Shown here: one piece after another, positions 33,355 to 45,708 of the stretch
Numbering within the stretch: position 1 is the first letter of the stretch
How the letters are laid out: every line of letters begins with the position of its first letter
Assembly: GCA_036023115.1 (NCBI GenBank)
Contig: JAYKKT010000086.1
Span: 10,307,501-10,371,500 of the forward strand
Direction: 5' to 3'
Source of the DNA: Brasenia schreberi
Lineage: Eukaryota > Streptophyta > Magnoliopsida > Nymphaeales > Cabombaceae
Length of the DNA stretch: 64,000 bases
The notes under the pieces: generated by a model
Told to the model about the DNA's origin: nothing
Database searches by the model: none
The model's input: only the letters and a program-made list of their open reading frames with translations
Position numbers and translations under genes: made by a program

Positions 33355-35548
33355 TGTAGACATGAAAATTCTCATTTCAAAGTTTATGAAACAAACTTGA
33401 AATGAAACTTTCCACCCCTACGCTTGCGCAAGCGTGCCAGCTAGTTCAAAACTAGCAAATGTTTGTAAGACTTCTAAGCGATTGTGTGCAAGCGAGATCT
33501 TTTCACTCACACCTTCTTGAGCCGATGCTCAAGGGTCAGTGTTGAGCGCTTAGGAATTTCATTTTACAGCAAACATGATTCCCTTTTACATAAACAAGTG
33601 TCTTTGAAAAATTTGTTGAACTTGTGCACTCGGATTCAATACTTGGAAAAACACAAGTTGCTGAAAACAGAGAATTCTGTTTTCAGAGCTACTTTCTAGG
33701 GGAGTTTTCAAGGTGTTACAGACTTCCAAAAATTATCAAAATTTTACCAGACGAAGCTGGTAGTGGGAGAGACTGTAGCCTTTTTCAAATCTGCATTTGG
33801 AGCAGTATTGAATCAAAAACAAATAATCTATTCAGACCACCTCACTGACTCGGAACAGCTCTGTTTCAGAAATACAGAAACTCAAAGATGAGTCTGTATC
33901 TCTTTGCTCAGAACTCCTATTTTAATGATTTTGATGTTTCTGGAAATCTATGGATGTTAGCTTTCTAATGCATCAAAAATCAACCAATTTGGACTCCTGT
34001 GGACAGAGATATGGGACTTTTACCCAACCTCTGTTTCAGGAAATCCGACTGTGCAGACAGTGGTGCAGAAATCTGGTCGTTCTTAATATGCTTTTATTAC
34101 GTGGCTGAGTGGCCCTAAAATCTTGCCAATTTTATACAGAGTGTCCCAATGTGTGTGGAATCAGTGTGCCAAATTTCAAGACAATCGGAGTAAGCATCAC
34201 AAAATTAAAATTACGGAAATAGACATATGCAGAGATGCTGAAATCCGGTTTTCTGTTTTATAAATGTAATGATGCATAACCCACCCGAAATTAAAATGCA
34301 ACAACCCTTAAAGCAAATTTACTGGAATATAAATGAATGGGAAGTACTTTATAGCTTAGACATAGAGGGGGTTAAAAGTATAGAGGGTTTATAGCATATA
34401 GGAAGGGAGAAGCATTAAAGCAAACACTTGGCGTGCATGTGGGTGTATAGTGTTTCATTCACGAAATTGAAATGGCAGCAAAGCTAGATTATTACAACTC
34501 GGGGGGAGATGAAACTCCATTAATACAACCCCATTTAATGAATTGAATGGAAGAGAATGAAACTTAGATTAAGTAAGAAAGGTCTTACACGAGTTTTGGA
34601 TGCGAAGGACCGGATTTCAATGATGAAGCCGGTCTTCCTCTTGATGGCCTTCCTTCTTAACTCCTACAAGCTCTCACCTAGCTTCCCCTTTACTAGAAAA
34701 CGTCCCCCCTTTGCTGAAATTTTCTGCACCTAGTCTAGCACACACCACCCAAGGTCTCTCTCTTCTCTCTCCTCTCCCTCTTCTCCAAGTTATTGGAACC
34801 CGCCCCCCCTCTTGGGCCTTTTTATAGGCCAAGGGGGGCTGGTTCTAGTGGCTTCTTGTGGGGCGGGTTGGAGCTTTAGCTTGGTGGATTTGATTCGCTC
34901 CAAACCGGCTTCTTGTAGTTCTTCATTGAGTCGATTCGGACCAGCCCGTATGGGCTGGTATAGGTGCCATGGCTTGGTGTAGCCCTAGAGCATGCGGTTG
35001 GTTTTAAGCAACCTTACAATGTGCAACATGTTTTGTTTGGGCTGATTTCTTTAAACTTCGACCCACTTGGATTCACTTCTTTCTTTGATTCGGCTCCCAC
35101 CCTTTGCTTTTGAGTTACACTTGAAATCTTCTAGAATTGAATGAGCTTATTACCATGGCCTCGAGTCTTGGTTCCAAGTTGGCCCCATCTTGATCGGACA
35201 AACTTGGATTTGATCGGTCTTGACCTTCCATTTGGATAAGTTGTTGAATTTGAACTTGATATGCTTCAATCTTCTACACTTTTTTTTGGGAATCAATCTG
35301 ATTTAACTTGATTCGTATCTTGATACACTTTATCTTCTTTCCGGGAATCGAGGCCTGGATTGGGTCTCCGCCTGCTTCGAAACTCATGGGCTATTTGGAT
35401 TTAAAACCTTTATCTTGAAATATTCTCCCAAAAGGCCAAAACTTTAAAGTTTGGGGATTTTGAATTTAAAGGTTCATAAAGGCTTTAAATTGGCCTTCAA
35501 AATTTAGGAGTTTTTGAAAATACTTGAAAAAAATTTCGGGTGTTTACA
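33355..35548 (-). repeat. R 3' LTR (2,194 bp)
   Basis: Read on the minus strand it starts TGTAAACACCCG after the polypurine tract and ends TGTCTACA. Beyond that end lie GAAA and TGGCA, which are the leader and PBS start of R, not target DNA. So this LTR was once followed by another R body. Near the end are a 9-bp arm hairpin (33372-33405), the palindrome ACGCTTGCGCAAGCGT (33420-33435), the PBS-like TGGCACGCT (33431-33439), hairpin GCTAGTT-TTG-AACTAGC (33440-33456) and the larger U5 stem-loop (about 33508-33543). Confidence 0.92.
34819..34826 (-). promoter_or_regulatory. TATA box of R 3' LTR inside an inverted repeat
   Basis: TATAAAAA on the minus strand sits between CCCCCCTTGGCC and GGCCCAAGAGGGGGG. 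The 5' LTR copy is at 44979-44986. Confidence 0.6.
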
Positions 35549-36723
35549 GATGCCCCTCTTTGGCATTGATCCAACTGTGTTTGGATAATGTCAAAGAAGA
35601 AAACACCCTTTTACTCTTCTTTCCGAACCTTTCTCAAGAGCATGGATCATCTGAGTGCCTAACTTTTAAAAATGAGTAAGAGGGGATTTAGAGCCAAAGG
35701 GGACTCAATCTGCTATGACCTTGGTCCTAATATCGATCATGTACTCAATGGTTTTGAAATGCATGCATGGGCATGTATGAAGGGTGTGAGTGATATGCAC
35801 ACGATGATTCTTTTAGAGACTCTTAACATGCAAGGATCGAACTTGGGAGGCTTGTGAAGGTCGACTGCCCCAAGTGATCATGGCCCTTATGTGGCTTGAT
35901 GTTTTCGGGTTTTCACAACTTTCCAAAAGAAAGGGGAAATCCTTTTTAGCTTCAATCACAAGGATTTTCAGCTTTTTGTATTTCCCTTTACTCGGGTCAT
36001 AATACCTACTACTTGGTAGAGATTTTTATAGGAAAACTAGGAAACATTGCAAAACTCTCCTACTTACACAACAAAGTCTAATTCTCAAACAAAATAAGAT
36101 TCAAATGAATAAATCCTATTCCTACTTTAGGATTTTCCTAGATAAAACCTTTCTCCACTAGGATAAGTCATAGGGATAGGGAAAGAATTACCACGGTCCC
36201 TTCTGAAGCGTCCCGTGGTTTAAGGCCAAGAAGAAGAAAATTTGCTCCTTTTGAGCTTTTGGCAATTTTTTTTTTTTTTTTTCCATAGAGGGCCTCCCTT
36301 TTTCTTTTTGGAGGATTTTGCTTTTTCCTTTTTCTTTTTCAATCAAAGCACTCTTTTCTGCTTTGCTTTTCTTTTTCTTTTGAAGATAAAATTTTGGAGG
36401 GATATCCCCTTTTCTATTTTGCCAAATTTTCCTTTTTGGGAAGGAGAAGCGAAATGGGGAGAGACTTATCCCAATGGTTTACTCGATTCATCTAAGAACA
36501 CCCTATTTTGAAATAGCATATACCATTTGGAAATATTTTGCTGTTTTGAACAAGGCTCGATTTTGTAAGATGGGGACTTTTGAAATATAGCCCATAAATT
36601 TTGAAAACTCTACCTTTCATAAGATCCTATTTCCCTTGTTTAGGGTCACACGATCCACCTTGATCCTTCTTCAAGAAGTTCCAAGGAGATCCCATTCAAA
36701 ATATTTTCAAAAGAGAATAGCCC
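35549..36723 (-). other. R 3' UTR with polypurine tract and stem-loop
   Basis: On the minus strand it runs from the integrase stop to the PPT (GCCAAAGAGGGGCATC, plus coordinates about 35549-35564), as in the other subfamily. A dyad ATCCAA...TTGGAT lies just upstream of the PPT. The stem-loop with arms ACCACGG/CCGTGGT is at 36190-36219. Most of the remainder is diverged. A T run is near 36268-36281. No gene seen. Confidence 0.82.
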
Positions 36724-39700
36724 CTATACATGATATCTTTTCAAATGTTGAGCATTTATAGGGTCTACTAAGTTCCTACCGTCAACATCAACCAACCAAT
36801 AAGCATTGTTAGTGGTGGTTCCACGCACAACATAAGGACCATCCCACTTGGGCCGCCACTTTCCAAGGGGGTGTGGGGCTCGGTGGTGAATGGTTTTTAG
36901 CACTAGGTCTCCCACTTTGAAGTGGCGAGCCTTCATGTGCTTCTTGTAGTGTCGGGCTACCCTTTGCCTATATGCATGTGCATGATCCATAGCAAGTAGC
37001 CTCTTTTCATCCAACAAGTCAAGTTCGACCATTCTAATATGTTGTAGGGTTTCTAATGGAATATCTAATGCAAGTGATGTATAAAATGAATGAAGCTTGG
37101 TATGAATGGGGAGTATGGCACTCGTGCCATAGACCAACTCGAATGGGGTGGCATTTGTTGGGGTTCGAATGGAAGTTCTATAAGCCCACAAGGCTTCGTC
37201 GAGCTTCTCATGCCATGTCCTACCTTTTTCTATCGTTTTCTCAATGATGCTTATGAGGGTTTTGTTTGTGGCTTCGGCTTGGCTGTTGCCTTGAGGGTAG
37301 TAGGGCAATGAAAAGTGTTGAGTCATGCCATATGTGACACACAATTTTTCCATCTTCTCATTCTTGAATGGGGTGCCATTATCGGACACTAGGTCTTTTG
37401 GTACTCCAAATCGGGCCAAGATATTTCTCTTAATGAATGCCACTACATGTTGTCCTTGGACATTGGCCAAGGATGTAGCTTCAACCCATTTAGAGAAATA
37501 TTTGGTGGCCGCTAGGATGAACCTATGTCCGTTGGATGCATTGGGGGATATGGGTCCTACGATGTCGAACGCCCACATGGCAAAAGGCCAAGGGCTCACG
37601 ATGGAATGCAAAGTGGATGATCGGGTGTGAATGATATGCCCATGTACTTGACATTGATGACATTTCCTAACATGATCATGGCAGTCTTGTCTTAGGGTGG
37701 ACCAAAAATACCCAGCTCTAAGTATCTTCATGGCCATCATATTTGCATTAACATGGCCTCCACACTCTCCATCGTGGAACTCGTGCATTATGGTCCTAGC
37801 CTATTCAAGGTCTACACATCGCAACAAGATGCCCGTAAAACTTTTCTTATAAAGCACCCCTCCCAAAATTACATACCGGGTTGAAATTTTTCTAATAAAA
37901 GCTTGATCTTTTGAAGAAGCATATTCGGGAAATCCTCCGTTTTCTAAAAAGTTTTTAATGTCATAAAACCAAGGTTTATCATTTGGATTTTGGTCGTTTT
38001 GGCAAATCTCTAAATCGTGCGTGGATGAAACGGGTGAGTGCCATATCTCTAGGGATCGGGTTCCCAAGGTGGGATCGACCCTTAAGGCGGATCCTAAGGA
38101 GGAGAGGGCATCCGCTATGGTGTTATCCTCTCTTCCTATGTGAGTGAGTGTGCATGATTTGAAAGAGTCGACCAACTTGGTGGCCAACTCATGATACGGA
38201 ATGAGTTTTCCGTGTTTGACTTGCCAAACTTTTAAAACTTGGTTCACAACCAGTAAAGAGTCTCCAAAGACTTCAATGCAAGCTGCCCCTAGATTTTTCA
38301 AGACTTTTAGACCTTGTATGAGAGTCTCATATTCAGCCACATTATTTGAACACTCAAAATCTAGACGAATTGCAATGGGTATTTCTCCCTTTTCGGGGGA
38401 TATGAGAATGACTCCAACACCTGCCCCTTGTTGGTTACGTGCCCCATCAAAGTACATTTTCCATACTTGGTTTTCATTAAAACAGTTTGCTAAAACATGG
38501 TTTTGAAAATCGTTTGCAAATATGCCTTCATCGGGCATCTCATCAAGTATGGGATATGTTTCTTCCAAGGGGAACTCGGCCATATGATCGGCTAGGGCTT
38601 GCCCCTTAATGGAGGTTTGGTGGTGATATTTCAAATCATATTCCATTAAGAGGAGTTGCCATTTACCAAGCCTACCCGTTAGGATAGGTTTTTCAAACAA
38701 GTGCTTGATCGGATCAAGCTTAGACACTATCCATATCTCATGATCTAGGAAGTAATGTCTAAACTTTTGGCAAGCCCATACTAATGCCAAGCACGTTTTC
38801 TCCATGACTTGATAATTTCTTTCATATGCCAAGAGAGTTTTCGAAATATAGTAAATGGCACACTCTTTGTGGCCATCATCCTCATATTGGGCTAATAAAG
38901 CACCCAATGCATTCGTATGTATGGAAATGTAAAGAAGTAAAGGTTTTCCTTGCTTTGGAGGTTTCAAAATTGGAGGATTCACCAAATAAGTTTTCAATCT
39001 TTCAAAAGCTTTTTGACAATCCTCGTCCCACGAAAATTTTACCCCTTTTCGCAAAAGTTTGTTGAAAGGTTCGCATTTTGTTGCTAAATTTGAAATGAAC
39101 CTCCTAATGGCTTGGAGGCGACCTTGGAGGCTTCGGATTTGGGTCAAGTTGGATGGTGGAGGCATATCTATGATGGCTCGGCACTTAGAGGGGTCTACTT
39201 CAATAACCCTTTGGCTCACCATAAAGCCCAAAAGCTTACCTGATTCTACCCCGAATATACATTTTTGAGGGTTTAGTTTCACTTTGTAAAGCCTAAGCCT
39301 TTCGAAAACTTTTTGCAAAGACTCAATGTGAGTAACTCGGGTTTTTGATTTCACCAAAAGGTCATCCACATATACTTCCAAGAGCTCGTGAATTTGGTCA
39401 TGAAAGATAGTAGTCATAGCTCTTTGGTATGTGACACCGGCATTTTTCAAACCAAACGGCATAACTGTATAACAGTATGTGCCCCAAGGTGTAGTAAAAG
39501 CAGTTTTTGCCTGATCTTTTGGTGCTAACTTAATTTGATTGTAACCCGAATAGCCATCCATGAAAGAAAACATTTCATGATTTGCAGTGCTATCTACTAT
39601 CAAATCAATATTTGGTAGAGGAAAATTGTCTTTTGGAGTGGCATGTACATCGGGGTACGCAATGGGTTTTATAAATCCGGCTTTTAAAAGATCTTCTAAA

Positions 39701-40542
39701 CCCTCTTTCACCTGTGCATGTACATCGGGGTGAATCTTTCTAAGCTTTTGCTTTATGGGTTTGGCATTTGATTCTAGGGGAAGACGATGCTCTACTACCA
39801 TTGGGTCTAAACCCGGCATGTCTTCGTAGGTCCATGCAAACACATCTACATATGATTTGAGAAATGTGATGAATGTTGTCCTTTCATGCTCATGTAAACA
39901 TGCGCCTATTTTAACATGTTTAGGATTAGACTCACTCCCTAGATTTACTTCCACAAAATCCCCTCCTACGGAATTTGAAGGTTTTTCTAAATCAAGGATT
40001 CTATGGAACTCGGGAAGCTCGGAGGTTTGGTCCTCCTCATGGACGAGGGGATCTTCCTCTTCGCTTTGATCGCTCTTGAGAAATTTGGGTTCTATGAAAG
40101 TGCTAGGCAAGGCACACGGTTTTGGAACATCTACCACTTTCAAAAGACTAGGGCTTTTCACAAAGACAATGTTTTTGGGTTTTCCAAGATTTTCGATTTT
40201 TTTGGCTTTTTCGAAATTGCTCTTCGGAGATGGAATGTATAAAACCTTGTTTTTGGTGTTTTCGCATTTTTTAATTTTTTTGGCTTTTTGTAAACACAAG
40301 GAAGGAACAAAAACCACATTCTTTTTGGAATTTTCAAAATTTTCAATTTTTTTGGCTTTTTGTAAACAACTAGAAGAAGGAGAGATGTAAATCACATTCT
40401 TTTCGGGATTTTTGAAATTTTCTATTGTTTTTTGTTTTTGGGAACTTTCTAAATGTTTTTGGATTTTGCAAATTTCTAATTTTTTTGGGTTTTTGGATGT
40501 GGCGGGGTCTTCCATCAAACCTACAAAGAAAACACCATGCAT
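36724..40542 (-). pseudogene. R pol (repeat domain, RT, RNase H, second RNase H, integrase)
   Basis: One minus-strand frame. The ATG at 40542 overlaps the gag-pro stop (TAATG). Residues 38-130 hold four Lys-rich repeats of the KAKKIENFENSKKNVVFVP type. RT begins at about VFAWTYEDMPG. About 29 residues of the finger region (RKTNGK, DFRNLN) are deleted and replaced by a short copied piece at 39641-39656, in frame. The catalytic MDGYSGY and YVDDLLVKS (39373) remain. First RNase H is degenerate (LYISIHTNALGALL). The second has all DEDD positions (FDGARN, AEYETL, FGDSLL, IADALS). TAG at 37801-37803 replaces a Glu just before the integrase. Integrase HHCC, DDE and GPY are intact and it ends LKRYHV. 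The RT deletion alone should abolish activity. Confidence 0.93.
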
Positions 40543-43382
40543 TAGGCTCTAAATAAGAGGTCTAAGTCATAGGTTTCGGTATTAGGAGGTTCTAAGGCAC
40601 CCTTGACCCAAGTAGTCGTGGGTAGAGGTTCGGGTGGTATGGATGGGTCGTAGCCTATCCCATACCGGTTTTGGTTTATGTTTGACACTATGGGTTCAAG
40701 ACGATCTTGGTTTTGGCTTCCTAGGCCTTGATAAGGCATATAATCCATGTTCAACATCATGTTCCAAGGCTTCTTTAATTTTGAAAATGTTTTATAAAGA
40801 GGATGGCCTTGGAACTTGGTGTCGTCCATGTCATGCTCAAACACTTTTATGGACTTGGGGAGGACTTCGGGTAATTTTGAGATGGTCTTGAGCGGGCTAG
40901 CCTTGGGCAGCCCTTTTATGTGCACGACACCTTTTGGTTTGGGATGAGCTACCAAGGGTTCATCTAGTTTTGGCTCATGGGTTTTATCACCTGATAAGCA
41001 TGGAAAATTTTGTATTCCTTGCAGCTGAGGGTGATTCTCTCCTAGAATTACCACAACTTGGTTTTGGAGGGGTATTTTTACACACCTATGAAAGGTGGAT
41101 GGCACAGCCCGCAAGCTGTGTATCTATGGCCTTCCTAGGAGTAGGTTATAATGGGGGTGTATGTCTAAAACTTGAAACACCCCGGAATGACTCATGCCCC
41201 CTACTTCTATGGGTAACTCTATGACTCCTAAAGGTTTGGATGCGTTTCCATCGTATCCTGTGATCACGATGGAACTCGGGTTTAGAGAGGTCAAGGAGAC
41301 TCCTATTTTGTAGGCTATGTGTAGTGGAAGTATATTTAGACCTCCTCCGCCATCAACCAAACACTTGCCTAGAGGATGGTGATTCAATACCACCTCTATA
41401 TGCAAGGCTTGGTTATGGTTTTGGTAGGGTTGTTCTAGCTCATCTTCCGAAAACACAATGGGAGTTTTAGCACAAATGGGTGAGACTAGGAAGGAGAGGG
41501 ACTCAGGGGTTATGGTTGGGTTAACCTTAGCCTTTTCTAAGATCTTTTCTAAAACTTGTCTATGTCTAGGGGATGTTTTGATAAGCTCTAGGATAGACAT
41601 GTTTATGGGAATCTTAGCAAAGTGATTTTCAAAATCATATGGGGTTAACACATTGTTTTTACCCATGAGATGCGATGCTTTGGGAATGCATGATTTTGAA
41701 GGGCCGGGGATAACGACCACTTCCTTGCTATTATCTTTTGCTAAGTGTGGGGGTTGGTAGATCCTTCTGGATCTAGTGACCTCGTCCACACCTTCCCTAT
41801 GGCTCGTTCCTAGGTGGGCTCTAGTTTGATGCTTGGGAGCACCTCGAATCTCTAATAAGGCTCTAGCCGGGGGCGGGACTCTAAGCGCTCCCCGGATCAC
41901 TACTTGTTTGGCTTTTTTTATTACGAGCAGTGGTGTGTGACAAGTAGTGCGATCCGTATGCTATGCATGTTCCGAACCATTCAAATGAGAGGAGAGAGCA
42001 TGTACCTGCTTGTCCTTCCTGCTAGTGCTTGCATGGTTGGGGAAGGGTTCCTTGAGTACGGCTTGGGGGGGCTCCGGTTCCTCGGTGACCTGGAGCCGGC
42101 CTTGCTCGATCAAGTCCTCTATTTTGTTTAAAAGGGTGTAGCAGTGATTTGTATCATGGCCTTTGAGCCTATGATACTTGCAAAACTTGTTTAAAAATTT
42201 CCCTTTAGGGGGTGTCCCCTCGGGAATTTCCAGAAGTGTCACCATTCCCTGGGCGAGGAGGAGGTCGAGGACCTCTGTGATGGGTTGCCCCAACGGGGTG
42301 TACTCCCTTTTTTCGAAAGACTTTTGAACCTTTTTGTTCTTCGGTTCAAATTTTGAAGTGCCGGCCGGGCTTGGTTCTACTCGGACATTTGCAACTTTTT
42401 GGGGTTTTGCCCCATTGTCCGTAGTAGTTGGCCCATAAGTCCCGGGCTTTTCAAAACGAGTTTTCGAAAAAATTTTGCCTTTCCACAAATCATCGTAGAC
42501 CCCCTTTTTCATATTTGCTTCGAATAGGGAAGCCTTCTTGATTAGTTTGTGGAAAGTGGAAATTTCATGGAGGGAAAGGAGCATTTTCAGCTCGGGTTTG
42601 AAATTTTCAAGGATGAGCATCACGGCACATCCTTCTGAGATGGGCTCTCTTACTTGCCCCAATAAAGACCTCCATCGAACGATAAATGCATGAGCATCCT
42701 CGTTCGTGGCTTGTTTTGTGTCTCTTAGGCTGTTCAAAGTGGGGGTCACTTCCACGTTGTGTGAAAATCTTTGCATGAACCCATTTGCCAACTCTTCAAA
42801 AGTGGCAAATTTGCTCAAGTCATAGGAAGCGAGCCACTTGGAAGCAATTCCCTTAAGGGAGAGGGGGAACCAGTAGATCCACTTAGCCGAGTCTTTCTTC
42901 TTCTTATATGCTCGACGGGAAAAGAGTTGGAGGTGAGATCTAGGATCCCCCGTCCCGTCATATCGATGAAAATTCGGTATGTCATCGTCGCTATCCGTTT
43001 GGTAATCGGAAGGTAAAAAATCGGATAGGGCATATGACCTCTTTTCCTTGGCCTGGTCCCTTAGTAGTTGTTGAAGGGCCTTGCGATCTTTTAATGTGAA
43101 CGACTCGAGCTCTCTATCCCCCTCCATGGTGGAGGTCTCTTTGAGTTTTCTGGGTTTGTTTGTTTTCTTTCGAGCCCTAGTTTGCCTCCCATGGGATGAG
43201 CAGGATTCGACCGCTTCGGCCTCTTGGCTGAGAGCGGCGATTCTTGCTTCGAATTCTTTCCTCAATTCTTCTAATGACTCTTTCTTGTTTTTGAAATTTG
43301 TTTTTGAAAATCTTTTCGAAAATTGACTTGACGAGCATGAAGCCCGGCTCGACACCTCGTAAGAACCATCCAAACTTGACAT
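40542..43382 (-). pseudogene. R gag-protease
   Basis: Start ATG at 43382 (MSSLDGSYEVSSRAS), aligned with MSKSNPSEVSSQ of N1; an upstream in-frame extension to 43439 is not conserved. The gag core (YDGTGDPRSHLQLFSRRAYKKK), knuckle CKYHRLKGHDTNHC, and protease LVDGGGGLNILPL and LLGRP are present. Two nonsense codons break an otherwise single frame: TAG at 41961-41963 between gag and protease, and TAG at 41124-41126 where sisters have the Trp of LLGRPWIH. The frame ends at TAA 40544-40542, overlapping the pol ATG by one base. That gives a possible reinitiation arrangement not seen in N1 or N2. Confidence 0.92.
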
Positions 43383-43491
43383 GATCTTATGGGCCCTTGA
43401 AAATCCTACACGTGCACAATTTACCAATGTTAAAAACACTTTGAAAAGATTTTTGGGAGTCTTATTTGCTTAGAAATTTCTTAAGACCCGA

Positions 43492-43509
43492 GTCCCACCG
43501 GGCGTGCCA
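43492..43509 (-). promoter_or_regulatory. Primer binding site (R)
   Basis: On the minus strand, TGGCACGCCCGGTGGGAC lies four bases (GAAA) after the LTR end. It is identical to E1 and N1 over 18 bases although the LTRs are unrelated at most other positions. Confidence 0.8.
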
Positions 43510-43513
43510 TTTC

Positions 43514-45708
43514 TGTAGACATGAAAATTCTCATTTCAAAGTTTATGAAACAAACTTGAAATGAAACTTTCCACCCCTACGCTTGCGCGAGCGTGCCAGC
43601 TAGTTCAAAACTAGCAAATGTTTGTAAGACTTCTAAGCGATTGTGTGCAAGCGGGATCTTTTCACTCACACCTTCTTGAGCCGATGCTCAAGGGTCAGTG
43701 TTGAGCGCTTAGGAATTTCATTTTACAGCAAACATGATTCCCTTTTACATAAACAAGTGTCTTTGAAAAATTTGTTGAACTTGTGCACTCGGATTCAATA
43801 CTTGGAAAAACACAAGTTGCTGAAAACAGAGAATTCTGTTTTCAAAGCTACTTTCTAGGGGAGTTTTCAAGGTGTTATAGGCTTCCAAAAATTATCAAAA
43901 TTTTACCAGACGAAGCTGGTAGTGTGGAGAGACTGTATCCTTTTTCAAATCTGCATTTGGAGCAGTATTGAATCAGAAACAAATAATCTACTCAGACCAC
44001 CTCACTGACTCGGAACAGCTCTGTTTCAGAAATACAGAAACTCAAAGATGAGTCTGTATCTCTTTGCTCAGAACTCCGATTTTAATGATTTTGATGTTTC
44101 TAGAAAGCTATGGATGTTAGCTTTCTAATGCATCAAAAATCAACCAATTTGGACTCCTATGGACAGAGATATGGGACTTTTACCCAACCTCTGTTTCAGG
44201 AAATCCGACTGTGCAGACAGTGGTGCAGAAATCTGGTCGTTCTTAATATGCTTTTATTACGTGGCTGACTGGCCCTAAAATTTTGCCAATTTTATACAGA
44301 GTGTCCCAATGTGTGTGGAATCAGTGTGCCAAATTTCAAGACAATCGGAGTAAGCATCACAAAATTAAAATTGCGGAAACAGATATATGCAGAGATGCTG
44401 AAATCCGGTTTTCTGTTTTATAAATGTAATGATGCATAACCCACCCGAAATTAAAATGCAACAACCCTTAAAGCAAATTTGCTGGAATATAAATGAATGG
44501 GAAGTACTTTATAGCTTAGACATAGAGGGGGTTAGAAGTATAGAGGGTATATAGCATATAGGAAGGGAGAAGTATTAAAGCAAGCACTTGGCGTGCATGT
44601 GGGTGTATAGTGTTTCATCCACGAAATTGAAATGGCAGCAAAGCTAGATTATTACAACTCGGGGGGAGATGAAACTCCATTAATACAACCCCATTTAATG
44701 AATTGAATGGAAGAGAATGAAACTTAGATTAAGTAAGAAAGGTCTTACATGAGTTTTGGATGCGAAGGACCGGATTTCAATGATGAAGCCGGTCTTCCTC
44801 TTGATGGCCTTCCTTCTTAACTCCTACAAGCTCTCACCTAGCTTCCCCTTTACTAGAAAACGTCCCCCCTTTGCTGAAATTTTTTGCACCTAGTCTAGCA
44901 CACACTACCCAAGGTCTCTCTCTTCTCTCTCCTCTCCCTCTTCTCCAAGTTATTGGAACCCGCCCCCCCTCTTGGGCCTTTTTATAGGCCAAGGGGGGCT
45001 GGTTCTAGTGGCTTCTTGTGGGGCGGGTTGGAGCTTTAGCTTGGTGGATTTGATCCGCTCCAAACCGGCTTCTTGTAGTTCTTCATTGAGTCGATTCGGA
45101 CCAGCCCATATGGGCTGGTATAGGTGCCATGGCTTGGTGTAGCCCTAGAGCATGCGGTTGGTTTTAAGCAACCTTACAATGTGCAACATGTTTTGTTTGG
45201 GCTGATTTCTTTAAACTTCGACCCACTTGGATTCACTTCTTTCTTTGATTCGGCTCCCACACTTTGCTTTTGAGTTACACTTGAAATCTTCTAGAATTGA
45301 ATGAGCTTGTTACCATGGCCTCGAGTCTTGGTTCCAAGTTGGCCCCATCTTGATCGGACAAACTTGGATTTGATCGGTCTTGACCTTCCATTTGGATAAG
45401 TTGTTGAATTTGAACTTGATATGCTTCAATCTTCTCCACTTTTTTTTAGGAATCAATCTGATTTAACTTGATCCGTATCTTGATATACTTTATCTTCTTT
45501 TCGGGAATCGAGGCCTGGATTGGGTCTCCGCCTGCTTCGAAACTCATGGGCTATTTGGATTTAAAACCTTTATCTTGAAATATTCTCCCAAAAGGTCAAA
45601 ACTTTAAAGTTTGGGGATTTTGAATTTAAAGGTTCATAAAGGCTTTAAATTGGCCTTCAAAATTTAGGAGTTTTTGAAAATACTTGAAAAAAATTTCGAG
45701 TGTTTACA
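43514..45708 (-). repeat. R 5' LTR (2,195 bp)
   Basis: On the minus strand it starts TGTAAACACTCG and ends TGTCTACA. It carries the same hairpins as the 3' LTR: PBS-like TGGCACGC with hairpin at 43599-43615, larger U5 stem-loop near 43667-43703, TATA box at 44979-44986. In this copy the 16-bp palindrome has one change (GCGCGAGC). The outer flank is N2 gag. Confidence 0.92.

Larger units (their letters stand above)
33355..45708 (-). mobile_element. R: near-complete Tat element of a second subfamily, minus strand (12.35 kb)
   Basis: On the minus strand the order is 5' LTR (45708-43514), PBS, gag-pro (43382-40542), pol (40542-36724), 3' UTR, PPT and 3' LTR (35548-33355). Proteins are clearly homologous to N1 but diverged (for example the protease N-terminal region), and the LTR is only about 2.2 kb with almost no similarity to N1 outside U5 motifs. 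The two LTRs differ at about three dozen positions by eye, about 1.6 percent. The right flank is gag of N2, AAAAG next to the LTR. The left flank is not the other side of that site, because of the deletion. Confidence 0.92.

Noticed and set aside
33484..33848. Short plus-strand ORFs in R LTRs (also 43643-43971)
   Set aside because: Present in both LTRs only because the LTRs are copies. Antisense to the element and one is cut differently in the second copy.
36268..36281. Poly-T run as a retrogene or SINE/LINE tail
   Set aside because: It lies within the R 3' UTR, has no flanking duplication, and no SINE or LINE body is visible.
37056..37630. Plus-strand ORFs opposite R integrase and elsewhere opposite gag or pol
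   Set aside because: They are antisense shadows of conserved minus-strand coding sequence with no independent motif.
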